Assembly: GCA_025450855.1 (NCBI GenBank)
Contig: JANWLL010000010.1
Coordinates: 1 to 32,166 of the forward strand
Direction: 5' to 3'
DNA from: Vulcanimicrobiia bacterium
Lineage (GTDB): Bacteria; Vulcanimicrobiota; Vulcanimicrobiia; Eremiobacterales; Eremiobacteraceae
DNA length: 32,166 nt
Shown: one piece after another, positions 25,348 to 32,166 of the stretch
Layout: each line of letters opens with the position of its first letter
Numbering within the stretch: position 1 is the first letter of the stretch
Made by a program: the position numbers and the translations under genes
The notes under the pieces: generated by a model
Seen by the model: only the letters and a program-made list of their open reading frames with translations
Database searches by the model: none
Told to the model about the DNA's origin: nothing

Positions 25348-26801
25348 GCGAACGCTCGCTGCGGCGCCGGCACCGCGCGGACTTCCCGTGCTTCGGCGAG
25401 CTGCTCGCGCAGCGCGGCCATGACGGCCGCCGCCTTGTGTCCGCACTCGCGGTCCTCGCGTACGGGATCCGAATCGACGACGATGCCCGCTCCCGCCGCG
25501 ACGTGATACGCGCCTCCGTAATGGTGGGCGCTGCGCAGCGTGATGCACGTATCCATCGATCCGTCGAAGCCGAAATAGCCGACGCTGCCGGCATAGAACC
25601 CGCGGCGTGCGCCTTCGAGCTCGGCGACGAGCTCCATCGCGCGGATCTTCGGCGCACCGCTGACGGTGCCCGCGGGGAACGCTGAAGCGAAGAGATCGAA
25701 CGCGTCGCGGTCCTCGCGAAGCGTGCCGCGAACTTCGGAGACGATGTGCATGACGTGGCTGAAGCGCTCGACCGAGAGCAGATCCGCCACGCGCACCGAT
25801 CCCGTCTCGCAGACGCAGCCGAGATCGTTGCGGCCGAGATCGACGAGCATGACGTGTTCGGCACGCTCTTTGGCGTCGCGGAGCAGACGAGCCGCGGCCC
25901 GGCGGTCCGCTTCAGGATCGCTCTCGCGAGGCCGCGTGCCCGCCAGCGGCCGCAAGGTCGCGGCGCGGCCGTCGAGCCGGCCGAGCGTCTCGGGCGACGA
26001 GCCGAGGAGCGCCCCCCAACCAAGCTCGAGGAAGTACATGTACGGCGACGGATTGATCGCACGCAGCACGCGATACGCGTCGAACGGCTCGATGTCGGCG
26101 TCGACCCTCCAGCGCTGCGACAGCACGATCTGGAAGACGTCGCCCGCGACGATCGACTCCTTCGCGCGGTCGACGGCATCGAGATACGGGAGCCTCCTCG
26201 CGCCGCCGCTGCCCGTTTCGAGCGTCGCCGTGCATCGAGTCGAGCGCCGCAGCGGCGCGACCGAGACACCTTCGAGCGCGTCGTCTATCGCTTCTATCAG
26301 GCGAGCGCCGCCGGCGTCGTCCGACAAGACGACCGTCGCCGCTTCGTGCGTGAAGTGGTCGAAGACGACGATCGCTTCGGGCACGACGAGGTGGAGATCG
26401 GGCATCGGATCGTCCGTCCGCTCGAGCTGAGGCAGCCGCTCGAGGTAGCCGGCGAACTCGAACGCCGCCGCGCCGTACGCACCGAGAAAACGTCGCCACT
26501 TGCCGCCACCCGGTGGCGCCGGTTCGAGCCGGCGCAGCAGCTCGCGGGTCGCGCTCAGCGCGTCGGTCGCCGCGAAGCGTTCGGCGCGATCGCCGATCCG
26601 AAGGTCGATGGCGCCGTCGACGGCGCGCACCTCGCCAAGCTTGCCGAGACCGAGGATCGAGTGACGCGAGGTCTGCTGCGCGCCGGGAGCGCTCTCGAGC
26701 AGGAACGACGTGCCGCGCCCGAGCGGCGCGAGGCGGACGTACGCGGCGATCGGCGTTATCCCGTCGGCGATCCGGACCTGGGTCGATACGGTGCGTTCCA
26801 C
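25344..26801 (-). CDS. trpE: Anthranilate synthase component I
   Basis: TrpE makes anthranilate from chorismate and ammonia. The 485-residue protein carries the tryptophan feedback motif LLES near the N-terminus (GTSFLLESAPG) and the chorismate-binding core near the C-terminus (FPAGTVSGAPKIRAMELV, GAGIVVDSDPVREDREC). The start GTG 26801 is fixed by AGGAG (26810-26814) at 8-nt spacing. Codons upstream to 26948 run through the attenuator terminator and leader, so the longer frame with ATG 26831 is not the gene: that ATG abuts the U run and has no ribosome-binding site. It is the first structural gene of trpEGDCFBA, controlled by the attenuator just upstream. Confidence 0.97.
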   Translation of the reverse strand: MERTVSTQVRIADGITPIAAYVRLAPLGRGTSFLLESAPGAQQTSRHSILGLGKLGEVRAVDGAIDLRIGDRAERFAATDALSATRELLRRLEPAPPGGGKWRRFLGAYGAAAFEFAGYLERLPQLERTDDPMPDLHLVVPEAIVVFDHFTHEAATVVLSDDAGGARLIEAIDDALEGVSVAPLRRSTRCTATLETGSGGARRLPYLDAVDRAKESIVAGDVFQIVLSQRWRVDADIEPFDAYRVLRAINPSPYMYFLELGWGALLGSSPETLGRLDGRAATLRPLAGTRPRESDPEADRRAAARLLRDAKERAEHVMLVDLGRNDLGCVCETGSVRVADLLSVERFSHVMHIVSEVRGTLREDRDAFDLFASAFPAGTVSGAPKIRAMELVAELEGARRGFYAGSVGYFGFDGSMDTCITLRSAHHYGGAYHVAAGAGIVVDSDPVREDRECGHKAAAVMAALREQLAEAREVRAVPAPQRAFA

Positions 26802-26831
26802 GATGCGTGCTCCTCGCTGTGCGACCGGCAT

Positions 26832-26867
26832 AAAAAATAAGACGGACTCGATCGTTTCGAGCCCGCC
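26832..26867 (-). terminator. trp attenuator terminator (3:4 hairpin and U tract)
   Basis: On the minus strand an 11-bp stem (arms 26867-26857 and 26851-26841, two G-U pairs, loop AACGA) is followed at once by TTATTTTTT (26840-26832). It is an intrinsic terminator placed inside the trp leader, 31 bases before the trpE start. Its left arm is shared with the antiterminator, so the two structures exclude each other. Confidence 0.92.
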
Positions 26868-26940
26868 TGGAAACTTGCGGAACGGACGCGGCGCTAGGTG
26901 AGCGCCTGGACATGCGCAAGCCGGCGGGCTGTCGCCCACC
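26860..26940 (-). promoter_or_regulatory. trp attenuator: 1:2 and 2:3 alternative pairings
   Basis: Segment 1 (26940-26934, GGUGGGC, part of the third and fourth Trp codons) pairs with segment 2 (26929-26923, GCCCGCC) as a 7-bp hairpin with loop GACA. Alternatively segment 2 (26930-26915) pairs with segment 3 (26879-26860) in a 16-bp helix: 8 bp AGCCCGCC/GGCGGGCU, 2 bp GG/CC and 6 bp CUUGCG/CGCAAG, interrupted only by a bulged A and UUU. A ribosome stalled at the Trp codons masks segment 1, frees segment 2 to hold segment 3, and prevents the terminator. This is seen directly as base complementarity; its use is inferred from the classic enterobacterial mechanism. Confidence 0.9.
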
Positions 26941-26968
26941 ACCACCAAGCCTGCGCGTAGATCTTCAT
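26894..26968 (-). CDS. trpL: trp operon leader peptide with four consecutive Trp codons
   Basis: This 24-codon ORF starts ATG at 26968 and stops TAG at 26896-26894. Its core reads AQAWWWWATA: four TGG codons in a row at 26947-26936, whereas Trp is rare elsewhere in the window. The peptide itself is expected to have no function; its translation senses charged tRNA-Trp. The ATG lies one base after the rplQ stop (TAA-T-ATG), with GGAG about 13 bases upstream inside the end of rplQ, so it may be translated by ribosomes finishing rplQ or by re-initiation. The stop codon sits about 18 bases beyond segment 2, inside a 6-bp hairpin (26890-26895 with 26901-26906). Confidence 0.93.
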   Translation of the reverse strand: MKIYAQAWWWWATARRLAHVQALT

Positions 26969-26969
26969 A

Positions 26970-27323
26970 TTACTTGAGCAGCTCCAGCTGCGCCATCTCC
27001 GCCGCGTCGCCTTTCCGGATCCGCGTGCGGACGATCCGCGTGTACCCTCCGGCCCGGCCGGCGAGGCTCGGCGCGATGACGTCGAAGACTTTCTTGACGA
27101 CGTCGCCCGATGTCAGGTACGCCGCCACGAGGCGGCGGCTGTGCAGATCGCCCTTCTTGGCGCGCGTGATGATTCTTGACGCGACCCGGGACACCTCTTT
27201 AGCACGCACGATCGTCGTCTCGATCTTGCCGTGCGTGAAGAGCGATGTCGCAAGATTGCGCAACATCGAGCGCCGGTGGTCGTCGTTGCGCCCGAGGCGC
27301 TTGTCCGCTTTTCCGTGTCGCAT
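26970..27323 (-). CDS. rplQ: 50S ribosomal protein L17
   Basis: L17 lines the polypeptide exit tunnel region of the large subunit. The 117-residue protein starts MRHGKADKRLGRNDDHRRSM and has RNLATSLFTHGKIETTIVRAKE, both diagnostic. The usual C-terminal GGYTRIVRTRIRKGDAAEMA is complete. It is the last ribosomal gene of the alpha operon, 13 bases after rpoA, and its stop is one base from the trp leader peptide start. Confidence 0.98.
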   Translation of the reverse strand: MRHGKADKRLGRNDDHRRSMLRNLATSLFTHGKIETTIVRAKEVSRVASRIITRAKKGDLHSRRLVAAYLTSGDVVKKVFDVIAPSLAGRAGGYTRIVRTRIRKGDAAEMAQLELLK

Positions 27324-27336
27324 CGTCCGTTACGTC

Positions 27337-28272
27337 CTAGCCCGCCTTCAGCGAGAGGTTGCGCTCGGCGAGCTTCTCTTTGATCTCGTCGACCGACTTC
27401 TTGCCGAGGTTGCGCATGTTCATGATCTCCTCTTCCGTTTTCTGGAGCAGTTCGGAGATCTTCGTGATGCCGGCGCGCTTCAGACAGTTGTACGAACGCA
27501 CCGAGAGGTCGAGCTCGTCGACCGGGATATCCCAGCTCGCGAACGGTTTGGCTTCTTCCGCAGGCGCTTCGATCTCCGCGCGGCCGCTGAAGTTGACGAA
27601 CAGCGCCAGCTGCTCTTGGAGCACCTTCGCCGACGTGCTCATCGCCTCGTCCGGCGTGATGCTGCCATTCGTCTCGATCTCGAGGATCAGACGATCGTAA
27701 TCGGTCACCTGACCGACGCGCGTGTCTTCGATGCTGTACGCGACCTTGCGGATCGGCGTGAAGATCGAGTCGACCGGGATGAGGCCGATGACGTGCTCGA
27801 CGTTGCGCTGCTTGTCGGCCGTGACGTAGCCGCGCCATTTCTCGACGCCGATCTCCATGAACAGACGCGCCTTCTTGTCGGAGAGCGTCGCGATATGGTA
27901 GTCGGGTTCGAGCAGCTCGACATCCGCATCCGGCACGATGTCGCTCGCTTTGACCTCGCGCTCGCCCGACGCCTCGACGCGGAGCACCTTCGGCTCGTCC
28001 GTGTTCATCTTCAAGGGCAGGCCCTTGAGGTTGAGGATGATGTTCGTCGTGTCTTCGACGACGCCGGGGATCGTCGAGAACTCGTGGAGCACGCCGTCGA
28101 TCTTGACGTACGTGACCGCCGCGCCCGGCAGCGACGAGAGGAGCAGGCGGCGCAGCGCATTGCCCAGCGTGATGCCGAAGCCGCGCTCGAGCGGCTCGAT
28201 CGCGAACTTGGCATAGCTGTCGCGGCGCTCGCGCACCTCGATCGACGCTCGTTGAAATTCCAAAACAGACAT
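27337..28272 (-). CDS. rpoA: DNA-directed RNA polymerase alpha subunit
   Basis: RpoA dimerises to nucleate RNA polymerase. The 311-residue protein has the N-terminal dimerisation domain ([21 protein letters not shown], then [19 protein letters not shown]). After a short linker comes the C-terminal DNA/activator-binding domain ([33 protein letters not shown]). The start ATG 28272 has AAAGGGA close upstream. It lies between rpsD and rplQ as in most bacteria; the gap to rpsD is filled with palindromic repeats. Confidence 0.98.
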   Translation of the reverse strand: MSVLEFQRASIEVRERRDSYAKFAIEPLERGFGITLGNALRRLLLSSLPGAAVTYVKIDGVLHEFSTIPGVVEDTTNIILNLKGLPLKMNTDEPKVLRVEASGEREVKASDIVPDADVELLEPDYHIATLSDKKARLFMEIGVEKWRGYVTADKQRNVEHVIGLIPVDSIFTPIRKVAYSIEDTRVGQVTDYDRLILEIETNGSITPDEAMSTSAKVLQEQLALFVNFSGRAEIEAPAEEAKPFASWDIPVDELDLSVRSYNCLKRAGITKISELLQKTEEEIMNMRNLGKKSVDEIKEKLAERNLSLKAG

Positions 28273-28301
28273 GGGTCCCTTTCGTTCGACTGAGCCTGTC
28301 G

Positions 28302-28323
28302 GGCGAGCGCTTTCGCGCTCGCC
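28302..28323. repeat. Palindrome in rpsD-rpoA gap
   Basis: GGCGAGCGC-TTTC-GCGCTCGCC is a perfect 9-bp inverted repeat with a 4-nt loop. It abuts the next palindrome, so the gap is two hairpins end to end. No U run of terminator type follows toward rpoA. Confidence 0.75.
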
Positions 28324-28350
28324 GGTCGAGATAAATCTCGACCGCTCCCA
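28323..28350. repeat. Copy 1 of the GGTCGAG palindromic repeat
   Basis: CGGTCGAGAT-AA-ATCTCGACCG, a 10-bp perfect palindrome, is followed by CTCCCA. The same unit with compensating changes in both arms (GC/GC for AT/AT), again followed by CTCCC, recurs at 29462. Conserved outer bases with covarying inner bases point to a structured repeat family. Confidence 0.8.
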
Positions 28351-28362
28351 GATTATTTCTTG

Positions 28363-29022
28363 TTATCTCGAATAGTATTCGACGATCAATTGCTCTTCGA
28401 CGTTCGTGTCGATGTCCGCTCGCGCCGGCGCTTGGAGCACGCGTGCTTTCACCTCTTGTTCGTTGTATTCGAGCCAGCCCGGCACGCGGCGTCCCTTCGC
28501 GTATTCCATGAGCGACAGGAAGACGGTGCTCTTGCGGCTCGCCTCGACGACCGCGATCTCGTCGCCCTTACGCATGGTCATCGACGGGATGTTCACCCGG
28601 CGGCCGTTGACCGTGAAGTGACGGTGGCGGACGAGCTGGCGCGCCTGCGCGCGCGACGTCGCGAGATTGAGCCGGTAGACGACGTTATCGAGCCGCGACT
28701 CGAGGAGCGCCAGCAGCGCCGCGCCGGTCTGACCCTTGCGGCGGCTCGCCTTGTGGAAGTAGTTCTCGAACTGCCGCTCGAGGACGCCGTAGATGCGGCG
28801 CATCTTCTGCTTCTCGCGCAGCTGACGGCCGAATTCCGACACCTTGGGGCGGTTCTTGACGTTCGCCTTTTGACCGGGCGCTGCCGTGCGGCGTTCGACC
28901 GCGCACTTCTTGGACAGGCATCGTTCGCCTTTCAAGAAGAGCTTGACCTTTTCGCCGGGCTTCGCACCGCTCGCGCTTTCGCGCCGGCACATGCGGCAGA
29001 CCGGACCTGTATATCGAGCCAT
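28363..29022 (-). CDS. rpsD: 30S ribosomal protein S4
   Basis: S4 is a primary 16S rRNA binder and often the translational regulator of the alpha operon. The 219-residue protein is slightly longer than average. It is the zinc (C+) form: CRMC near residue 9 and CLSKKC near residue 35 provide four cysteines. The S4 RNA-binding domain is intact ([38 protein letters not shown]). Start ATG 29022; AAAGGAG lies upstream but is immediately followed by its complement (AGGAG-A-CTCCT), leaving a spacing of about 14 bases. Confidence 0.97.
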   Translation of the reverse strand: MARYTGPVCRMCRRESASGAKPGEKVKLFLKGERCLSKKCAVERRTAAPGQKANVKNRPKVSEFGRQLREKQKMRRIYGVLERQFENYFHKASRRKGQTGAALLALLESRLDNVVYRLNLATSRAQARQLVRHRHFTVNGRRVNIPSMTMRKGDEIAVVEASRKSTVFLSLMEYAKGRRVPGWLEYNEQEVKARVLQAPARADIDTNVEEQLIVEYYSR

Positions 29023-29042
29023 ACTAAGCTAGGAGTCTCCTT

Positions 29043-29441
29043 TTAAACCCGGCGCCGCTTCGGCGGCCGGCAACCGTTGTGCGGGATCGGCGTGACGTCT
29101 TTGATGAGCGAGATCTCGAGGCCGGCCGCTTGCAGCGCGCGGATCGCCGCCTCGCGGCCCGCGCCTGGACCCTTCACGTAGACCTCGACCGAGCGCATGC
29201 CGTGCTCCATCGACTTGCGGGCGGCGCTCTCCGCCGCCATCTGCGCGGCGAAGGGCGTCGACTTCTTGCTGCCCTTGAAGCCCATGTTCCCCGAGCTCGC
29301 CCACGCGATCGAACCGCCCTGCGAGTCCGTGATCGTCACGATCGTGTTGTTGAACGACGACCGGATGTGCGCCACCCCTTGCGAGACGTTCTTGACTTCG
29401 CGCTTCTTGCGCGGGCGTGCTTTTTTCGGTGCTGCTGCCAT
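29043..29441 (-). CDS. rpsK: 30S ribosomal protein S11
   Basis: S11 is part of the small-subunit platform at the mRNA exit. The 132-residue protein has a basic, Ala/Lys-rich N-terminus, then [43 protein letters not shown] and the C-terminal [18 protein letters not shown], all family signatures. AAAAGGA precedes the ATG at 29441 by about six bases. A 76-base gap with palindromic repeats separates it from rpsM. Confidence 0.98.
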   Translation of the reverse strand: MAAAPKKARPRKKREVKNVSQGVAHIRSSFNNTIVTITDSQGGSIAWASSGNMGFKGSKKSTPFAAQMAAESAARKSMEHGMRSVEVYVKGPGAGREAAIRALQAAGLEISLIKDVTPIPHNGCRPPKRRRV

Positions 29442-29461
29442 CTAAATTCCTTTTGCGTATT

Positions 29462-29488
29462 CGGTCGAGCTAAAGCTCGACCGCTCCC
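29462..29488. repeat. Copy 2 of the GGTCGAG palindromic repeat
   Basis: CGGTCGAGCT-AA-AGCTCGACCG followed by CTCCC has the same layout as the copy at 28323. The two copies differ only at paired inner positions, keeping the stem intact. Confidence 0.8.
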
Positions 29489-29498
29489 TATAATGTCC

Positions 29499-29515
29499 GC
29501 CGAGCTACGCTCGGC
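29499..29515. repeat. Palindrome in rpsM-rpsK gap
   Basis: GCCGAG-CTACG-CTCGGC is a perfect 6-bp stem with a 5-nt loop. It lies 10 bases from repeat copy 2, echoing the paired-hairpin layout of the rpsD-rpoA gap. Confidence 0.65.
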
Positions 29516-29517
29516 TC

Positions 29518-29907
29518 CTATTTCCCTCCGGGACCCTTAGCTTTCTTCTTGCCGGCGACGGTCTTCTTCGGACCCTTGCGCGTGCGGGCGTTCGTCTTCG
29601 TCCGCTGACCGCGCACGGGCAAGCCGCGACGATGGCGCAGACCGCGATAGCAGCCGATGTCCATGAGCCGCTTGATCGCGCCCGTGATCTCGCGCCGGAG
29701 GTCGCCTTCGACCTTCAGGTTCTTCTCGAGCTGTTCGCGCAGCTTCTGGATGTCGCCGTCGTTCAGGTCCTTCACCCGGATGTCCGGGTTGACTCCGGTC
29801 GCCGCGAGAAGCTTCAACGCGGTCGGACGGCCGATCCCGAAGATATACGTCAGCGCGATCTCGATGCGCTTTTCGCGCGGCAGGTCGATGCCTGCGATAC
29901 GTGCCAT
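29518..29907 (-). CDS. rpsM: 30S ribosomal protein S13
   Basis: S13 sits in the small-subunit head and contacts the P-site tRNA and L5. The 129-residue protein has [26 protein letters not shown], then [37 protein letters not shown] near the C-terminus with a short Lys/Gly-rich tail. GAGGAAG lies just before the ATG at 29907. It follows rpmJ by nine bases. Confidence 0.98.
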   Translation of the reverse strand: MARIAGIDLPREKRIEIALTYIFGIGRPTALKLLAATGVNPDIRVKDLNDGDIQKLREQLEKNLKVEGDLRREITGAIKRLMDIGCYRGLRHRRGLPVRGQRTKTNARTRKGPKKTVAGKKKAKGPGGK

Positions 29908-29916
29908 GCTCTTCCT

Positions 29917-30030
29917 CTATCCCTGTGCCTGCTTGTGTTTCGGGTTCTCGCAGATCACGCGCGTGCGCCCGGCGCGCTTGATGATCTTGCACTTGTCGCA
30001 TATCTTCTTGACGCTTGGTCTTATCTTCAT
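29917..30030 (-). CDS. rpmJ: 50S ribosomal protein L36
   Basis: This 37-residue protein starts [18 protein letters not shown] and ends [11 protein letters not shown]. It is the zinc-binding C+ form, with a CDKC pair, a later Cys and the His of KHKQ as ligands. ATG at 30030, TAG at 29919-29917. It starts one base after the infA stop and leads into rpsM, the normal bacterial order. Confidence 0.96.
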   Translation of the reverse strand: MKIRPSVKKICDKCKIIKRAGRTRVICENPKHKQAQG

Positions 30031-30031
30031 C

Positions 30032-30331
30032 CTACTTGTACCTGTACGTTATCCGTCCTTGACTGAGGTCGTATGGTGATAGCTCGACGAGCACCCGGTC
30101 GCCCGGCAATATCCTGATGAAGTTCATCCTGATCTTGCCGGAGACGCGCGCGAGCACTTTGTGGCCGTTGGCGAGCTCGACGCGGAAGAACGCGTTGGGG
30201 AGCGGCTCGACGACGACCCCCTCCACTTCGATCGCCTCTTCTTTCGGCGATGTGTTGACTTTCTCGCGGTCTTGCTTTTTCTTAGCCGGCCTGCGCCCGC
30301 CTCGACGTCTCTGCGCCAAGCGTTCCTCCAT
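30032..30331 (-). CDS. infA: Translation initiation factor IF-1 with N-terminal extension
   Basis: IF1 binds the 30S A site during initiation. The core ([22 protein letters not shown] through [19 protein letters not shown]) is a full OB-fold IF1. Typical IF1 starts right before this core and has about 72 residues. Here no ATG, GTG or TTG occurs at that position; the nearest starts are TTG 30319, with GGAGG six bases upstream, and ATG 30331. Either gives a 95-99-residue product with a very basic extension ([13 protein letters not shown]) whose coding overlaps the 3' end of map by 38-50 bases in another frame. TTG 30319 has the better ribosome-binding site. The core identity is certain; the N-terminus is not. 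Confidence 0.92.
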   Translation of the reverse strand: MEERLAQRRRGGRRPAKKKQDREKVNTSPKEEAIEVEGVVVEPLPNAFFRVELANGHKVLARVSGKIRMNFIRILPGDRVLVELSPYDLSQGRITYRYK

Positions 30332-31127
30332 TCGTCGCGCCCGAATACCGCTCGGGCAGGCGGTTGACGTAGCGTTGATCGTCCGCGGCTGTCAGGACCT
30401 CGAAACCGTCCGGCAACACCGCGACCGTATGCTCGAAATGCGCCGACAAGCGGCCGTCGCTCGTCACGACGGTCCAACCGTCGGGTTTCGTCCGCACTTC
30501 CCACGTGCCGGCGTTCACCATCGGCTCGATCGCGAGCACCATGCCGGGCTTGAGCACGACGCCCGTGCCCTTGCGTCCGAAGTTCGGCACCGGAGGTTCT
30601 TCGTGGAGCCGTTCGCCGACGCCGTGACCGACGAGCGCGCGGACGACCGAGTAGCCGCGCTCCTCGACGAACGTCTGGATCGCGTGGCCGATGTCCGAGA
30701 TGTGCGCGCCCGCGCGCACCTCACGGATGCCGACCTGAAGCGACTGCTCCGTCACCTCGACGAGCCGCTTCGCTTCGAGCGAGATCTCGCCGACGCCGAC
30801 GGTGCACGCCATGTCCGAGTACCAGCCGTCGACGAGCGAGCCGATGTCGATCTTCAGCAGATCGCCGTCGCGCAGCTTCCGTCCGCCCGGGATCCCGTGG
30901 ACGACTTCGTCGTTCACCGACGAGCAGACCGAACCGGTGAAGCCGTGATAGCCGAGGAACGCCGGCTCGCCGCCCCGAGTCCGGATCGCCGTCTCGGCGA
31001 GCCGATCGATATCTTTCGTCGTCATGCCCGGCTTGACCGCTTGGATGAGCTCCTCTAAAGCCGTCGCGGTGACGCGGCCGCTCGCACGGATCTTGCCCAC
31101 CTCTTGCGGCGATTTGCAGGTGATCAT
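30282..31127 (-). CDS. map: Methionine aminopeptidase, type I
   Basis: Map removes the initiator methionine from nascent chains. The 281-residue enzyme has the five metal ligands in order: D in LLKIDIGS, D in [10 protein letters not shown] in [15 protein letters not shown] in LAIEPMV and E in AHFEHTVAV. The C-terminus runs about 30 residues past the usual end ([21 protein letters not shown]), in the stretch overlapping infA. ATG 31127 overlaps the adk stop as ATGA. Confidence 0.97.
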   Translation of the reverse strand: MITCKSPQEVGKIRASGRVTATALEELIQAVKPGMTTKDIDRLAETAIRTRGGEPAFLGYHGFTGSVCSSVNDEVVHGIPGGRKLRDGDLLKIDIGSLVDGWYSDMACTVGVGEISLEAKRLVEVTEQSLQVGIREVRAGAHISDIGHAIQTFVEERGYSVVRALVGHGVGERLHEEPPVPNFGRKGTGVVLKPGMVLAIEPMVNAGTWEVRTKPDGWTVVTSDGRLSAHFEHTVAVLPDGFEVLTAADDQRYVNRLPERYSGATNGGTLGAETSRRAQAG

Positions 31128-31801
31128 GCCGCGCGGCCTCCCTGCGGCGCAGCCGCAGCGACGATCGCGCTGAAAACCGCATCGATCGGTTGGGTGCCGT
31201 CGACGGTCCGAAGCAAGCCCGCGCCCTTATAGTAGGAGACGAGCGGCGCCGTCTGCGCGTCGTGGACCTCGAGCCGGTGGAGCACCATCTTCGCCGAGTC
31301 GTCGTCGCGGTGCACGAGCGTGCCGCCGCATCGGTCGCACACGCCGGCAGTCTTCGGCGGCGCGTCTGTGAGATGGTATGACGCCTGGCAATTCGTGCAC
31401 GTGGCCCGCTGCGTCAGCCGCTGGATGAGGAGTTCGCGAGGAACGGAGATCTCGATGACCGCGTCGAGCGTCTTATCCATCGCCGCGAGCATCGCGTCGA
31501 ACGCCGTCGCTTGGTGGACGGTGCGCGGAAAGCCGTCGAGGATGAAGCCCGCTGCCGCATCGGGCTGCGCCAGGCGCTCTTCGACGATGAGGATCGTCAC
31601 GTCGTCCGGAACGAGCTCGCCGCGGTCGATGAAACGCTTCGCGGCCATCCCCATCGGCGTGCGTTGCGTCACGGCGTTGCGGAATATGTCGCCGGTCGAG
31701 ATATCCGGTACGACGAACGACTCGCTCAGCTTTCGCGCCTGCGTGCCCTTGCCGGCGCCCGGAGGGCCGAGGAGCACGACGCGTAATCCTGCGCCCGTCA
31801 C
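31124..31801 (-). CDS. adk: Adenylate kinase
   Basis: Adk interconverts ATP+AMP and 2 ADP. The 225-residue long form has the P-loop LLGPPGAGKGTQA and STGDIFR. The nucleotide motif is GFILDGFPRT, and the zinc-type LID has C-x2-C (CTNC) and C-x2-C (CDRC). HRDDDSAKMVLHRL matches the RxDD...RL segment. The start GTG overlaps the secY stop as GTGA; the order secY-adk-map-infA is standard. Confidence 0.97.
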   Translation of the reverse strand: MTGAGLRVVLLGPPGAGKGTQARKLSESFVVPDISTGDIFRNAVTQRTPMGMAAKRFIDRGELVPDDVTILIVEERLAQPDAAAGFILDGFPRTVHQATAFDAMLAAMDKTLDAVIEISVPRELLIQRLTQRATCTNCQASYHLTDAPPKTAGVCDRCGGTLVHRDDDSAKMVLHRLEVHDAQTAPLVSYYKGAGLLRTVDGTQPIDAVFSAIVAAAAPQGGRAA

Positions 31802-32166
31802 TGCTTGATGAACCCCCGGTAGTCGCGCATCGCGAGACGCGCTTCGATCTGGTTGAGCGTGTCGAGCGCGACGCCGACGACGATGAGCAGCGAGGTGCTG
31901 CCGAGGTAGAACGTCGTGATGTGCGTGAACGCCTGCGTCAGGTTCGGCAAGATCGCGAGCAGGCCGAGATAGACGGCGGCGACGATCGTGATCCGATGGA
32001 GTATCTTCTGGAGGTAGTCGGTCGTCGGTTTGCCCGGACGGATGCCCGGGATGAAGCCGCCTTGCTTCTTGAGCGAGTCGCCGACGTCCATGATGTTGAT
32101 GACGACCTCGCTGTAGAAGAACGTGAACCCGACGACGAGCCAGAAGTAGACGAAGTTATACAGGAA
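31798..32166 (-). CDS. secY: Protein translocase subunit SecY, C-terminal part
   Basis: Only the last 122 codons lie in the window; the gene continues past the right edge. SecY is the channel of the Sec translocon. The visible part has FTFFYSEVVINI, the cytoplasmic loop KKQGGFIPGIRPGKPTTDYL typical of SecY, then two membrane helices and the end SLLIVVGVALDTLNQIEARLAMRDYRGFIK. The stop overlaps the adk start. Confidence 0.97.
   Translation of the reverse strand, partial: FLYNFVYFWLVVGFTFFYSEVVINIMDVGDSLKKQGGFIPGIRPGKPTTDYLQKILHRITIVAAVYLGLLAILPNLTQAFTHITTFYLGSTSLLIVVGVALDTLNQIEARLAMRDYRGFIKQ

Noticed and set aside
26802-26948. N-terminal extension of trpE to 26948 or to ATG 26831
   Set aside because: It would translate through the attenuator hairpin and U run; GTG 26801 has an ideal Shine-Dalgarno and matches the TrpE family start.
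28302-28344. Hairpins in the rpsD-rpoA gap as an intrinsic terminator
   Set aside because: No U run follows in the direction of transcription, and termination here would cut rpoA off from its operon.

Overview
The window is a dense, GC-rich (about 65% by eye) stretch of bacterial chromosome carrying almost only housekeeping genes. Many starts are GTG or TTG, and neighbouring genes often overlap by four bases (ATGA/GTGA). I see no mobile elements, tRNA/rRNA genes, CRISPR arrays or phage genes. Gene content and order would suit a little-cultured high-GC phylum such as Eremiobacterota (WPS-2) or a relative, but that is inference from style and is weak; the sequence alone does not fix the taxon.

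Layout, left to right. (1) 1-4630: 3' part of aroA (+), then on the minus strand a metallophosphoesterase, a secreted protein, a small membrane protein, an FmdB-type zinc ribbon and an SRPBCC protein, with a Nudix hydrolase running divergently. A strong two-way terminator at 4575-4623 separates this from the next block. (2) 4633-12224, minus strand: dnaE - Cof-type HAD phosphatase - ftsQ - ftsA - ftsZ, a replication and division block with a perfect DnaA-box sequence between ftsQ and ftsA. (3) 12394-20294: scattered metabolic genes (threonine/serine dehydratase, a putative exported lipoprotein, a small membrane protein, ATP-dependent PEP carboxykinase, a MobB/BioD-like P-loop protein, an aldo/keto reductase, a 2-hydroxyacid dehydrogenase and a DUF4383 membrane protein). 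(4) 20334-26801, minus strand: a complete seven-gene tryptophan operon, trpE-G-D-C-F-B-A, tightly overlapped. (5) 26970-32166, minus strand: the spc/alpha ribosomal cluster, secY(partial)-adk-map-infA-rpmJ-rpsM-rpsK-rpsD-rpoA-rplQ.

The most striking signal lies at the junction of blocks 4 and 5. One nucleotide after the rplQ stop begins an unannotated 24-residue leader peptide with four consecutive Trp codons. It is followed by mutually exclusive RNA pairings: a 1:2 hairpin, a 16-bp bulged 2:3 antiterminator and an 11-bp 3:4 terminator with a U tract, ending 31 bases before the trpE GTG start, which has its own good Shine-Dalgarno. This is a textbook ribosome-mediated Trp attenuator placed directly downstream of a ribosomal-protein operon. 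It would let the trp genes read or ignore ribosomal-operon transcription according to charged tRNA-Trp.

Other points of note are palindromic repeats that recur in two intergenic gaps of the ribosomal cluster, an N-terminally extended IF1 overlapping map, Shine-Dalgarno sequences followed at once by their own complement before three genes, and a lone MobB-like NTPase with a cysteine cluster.
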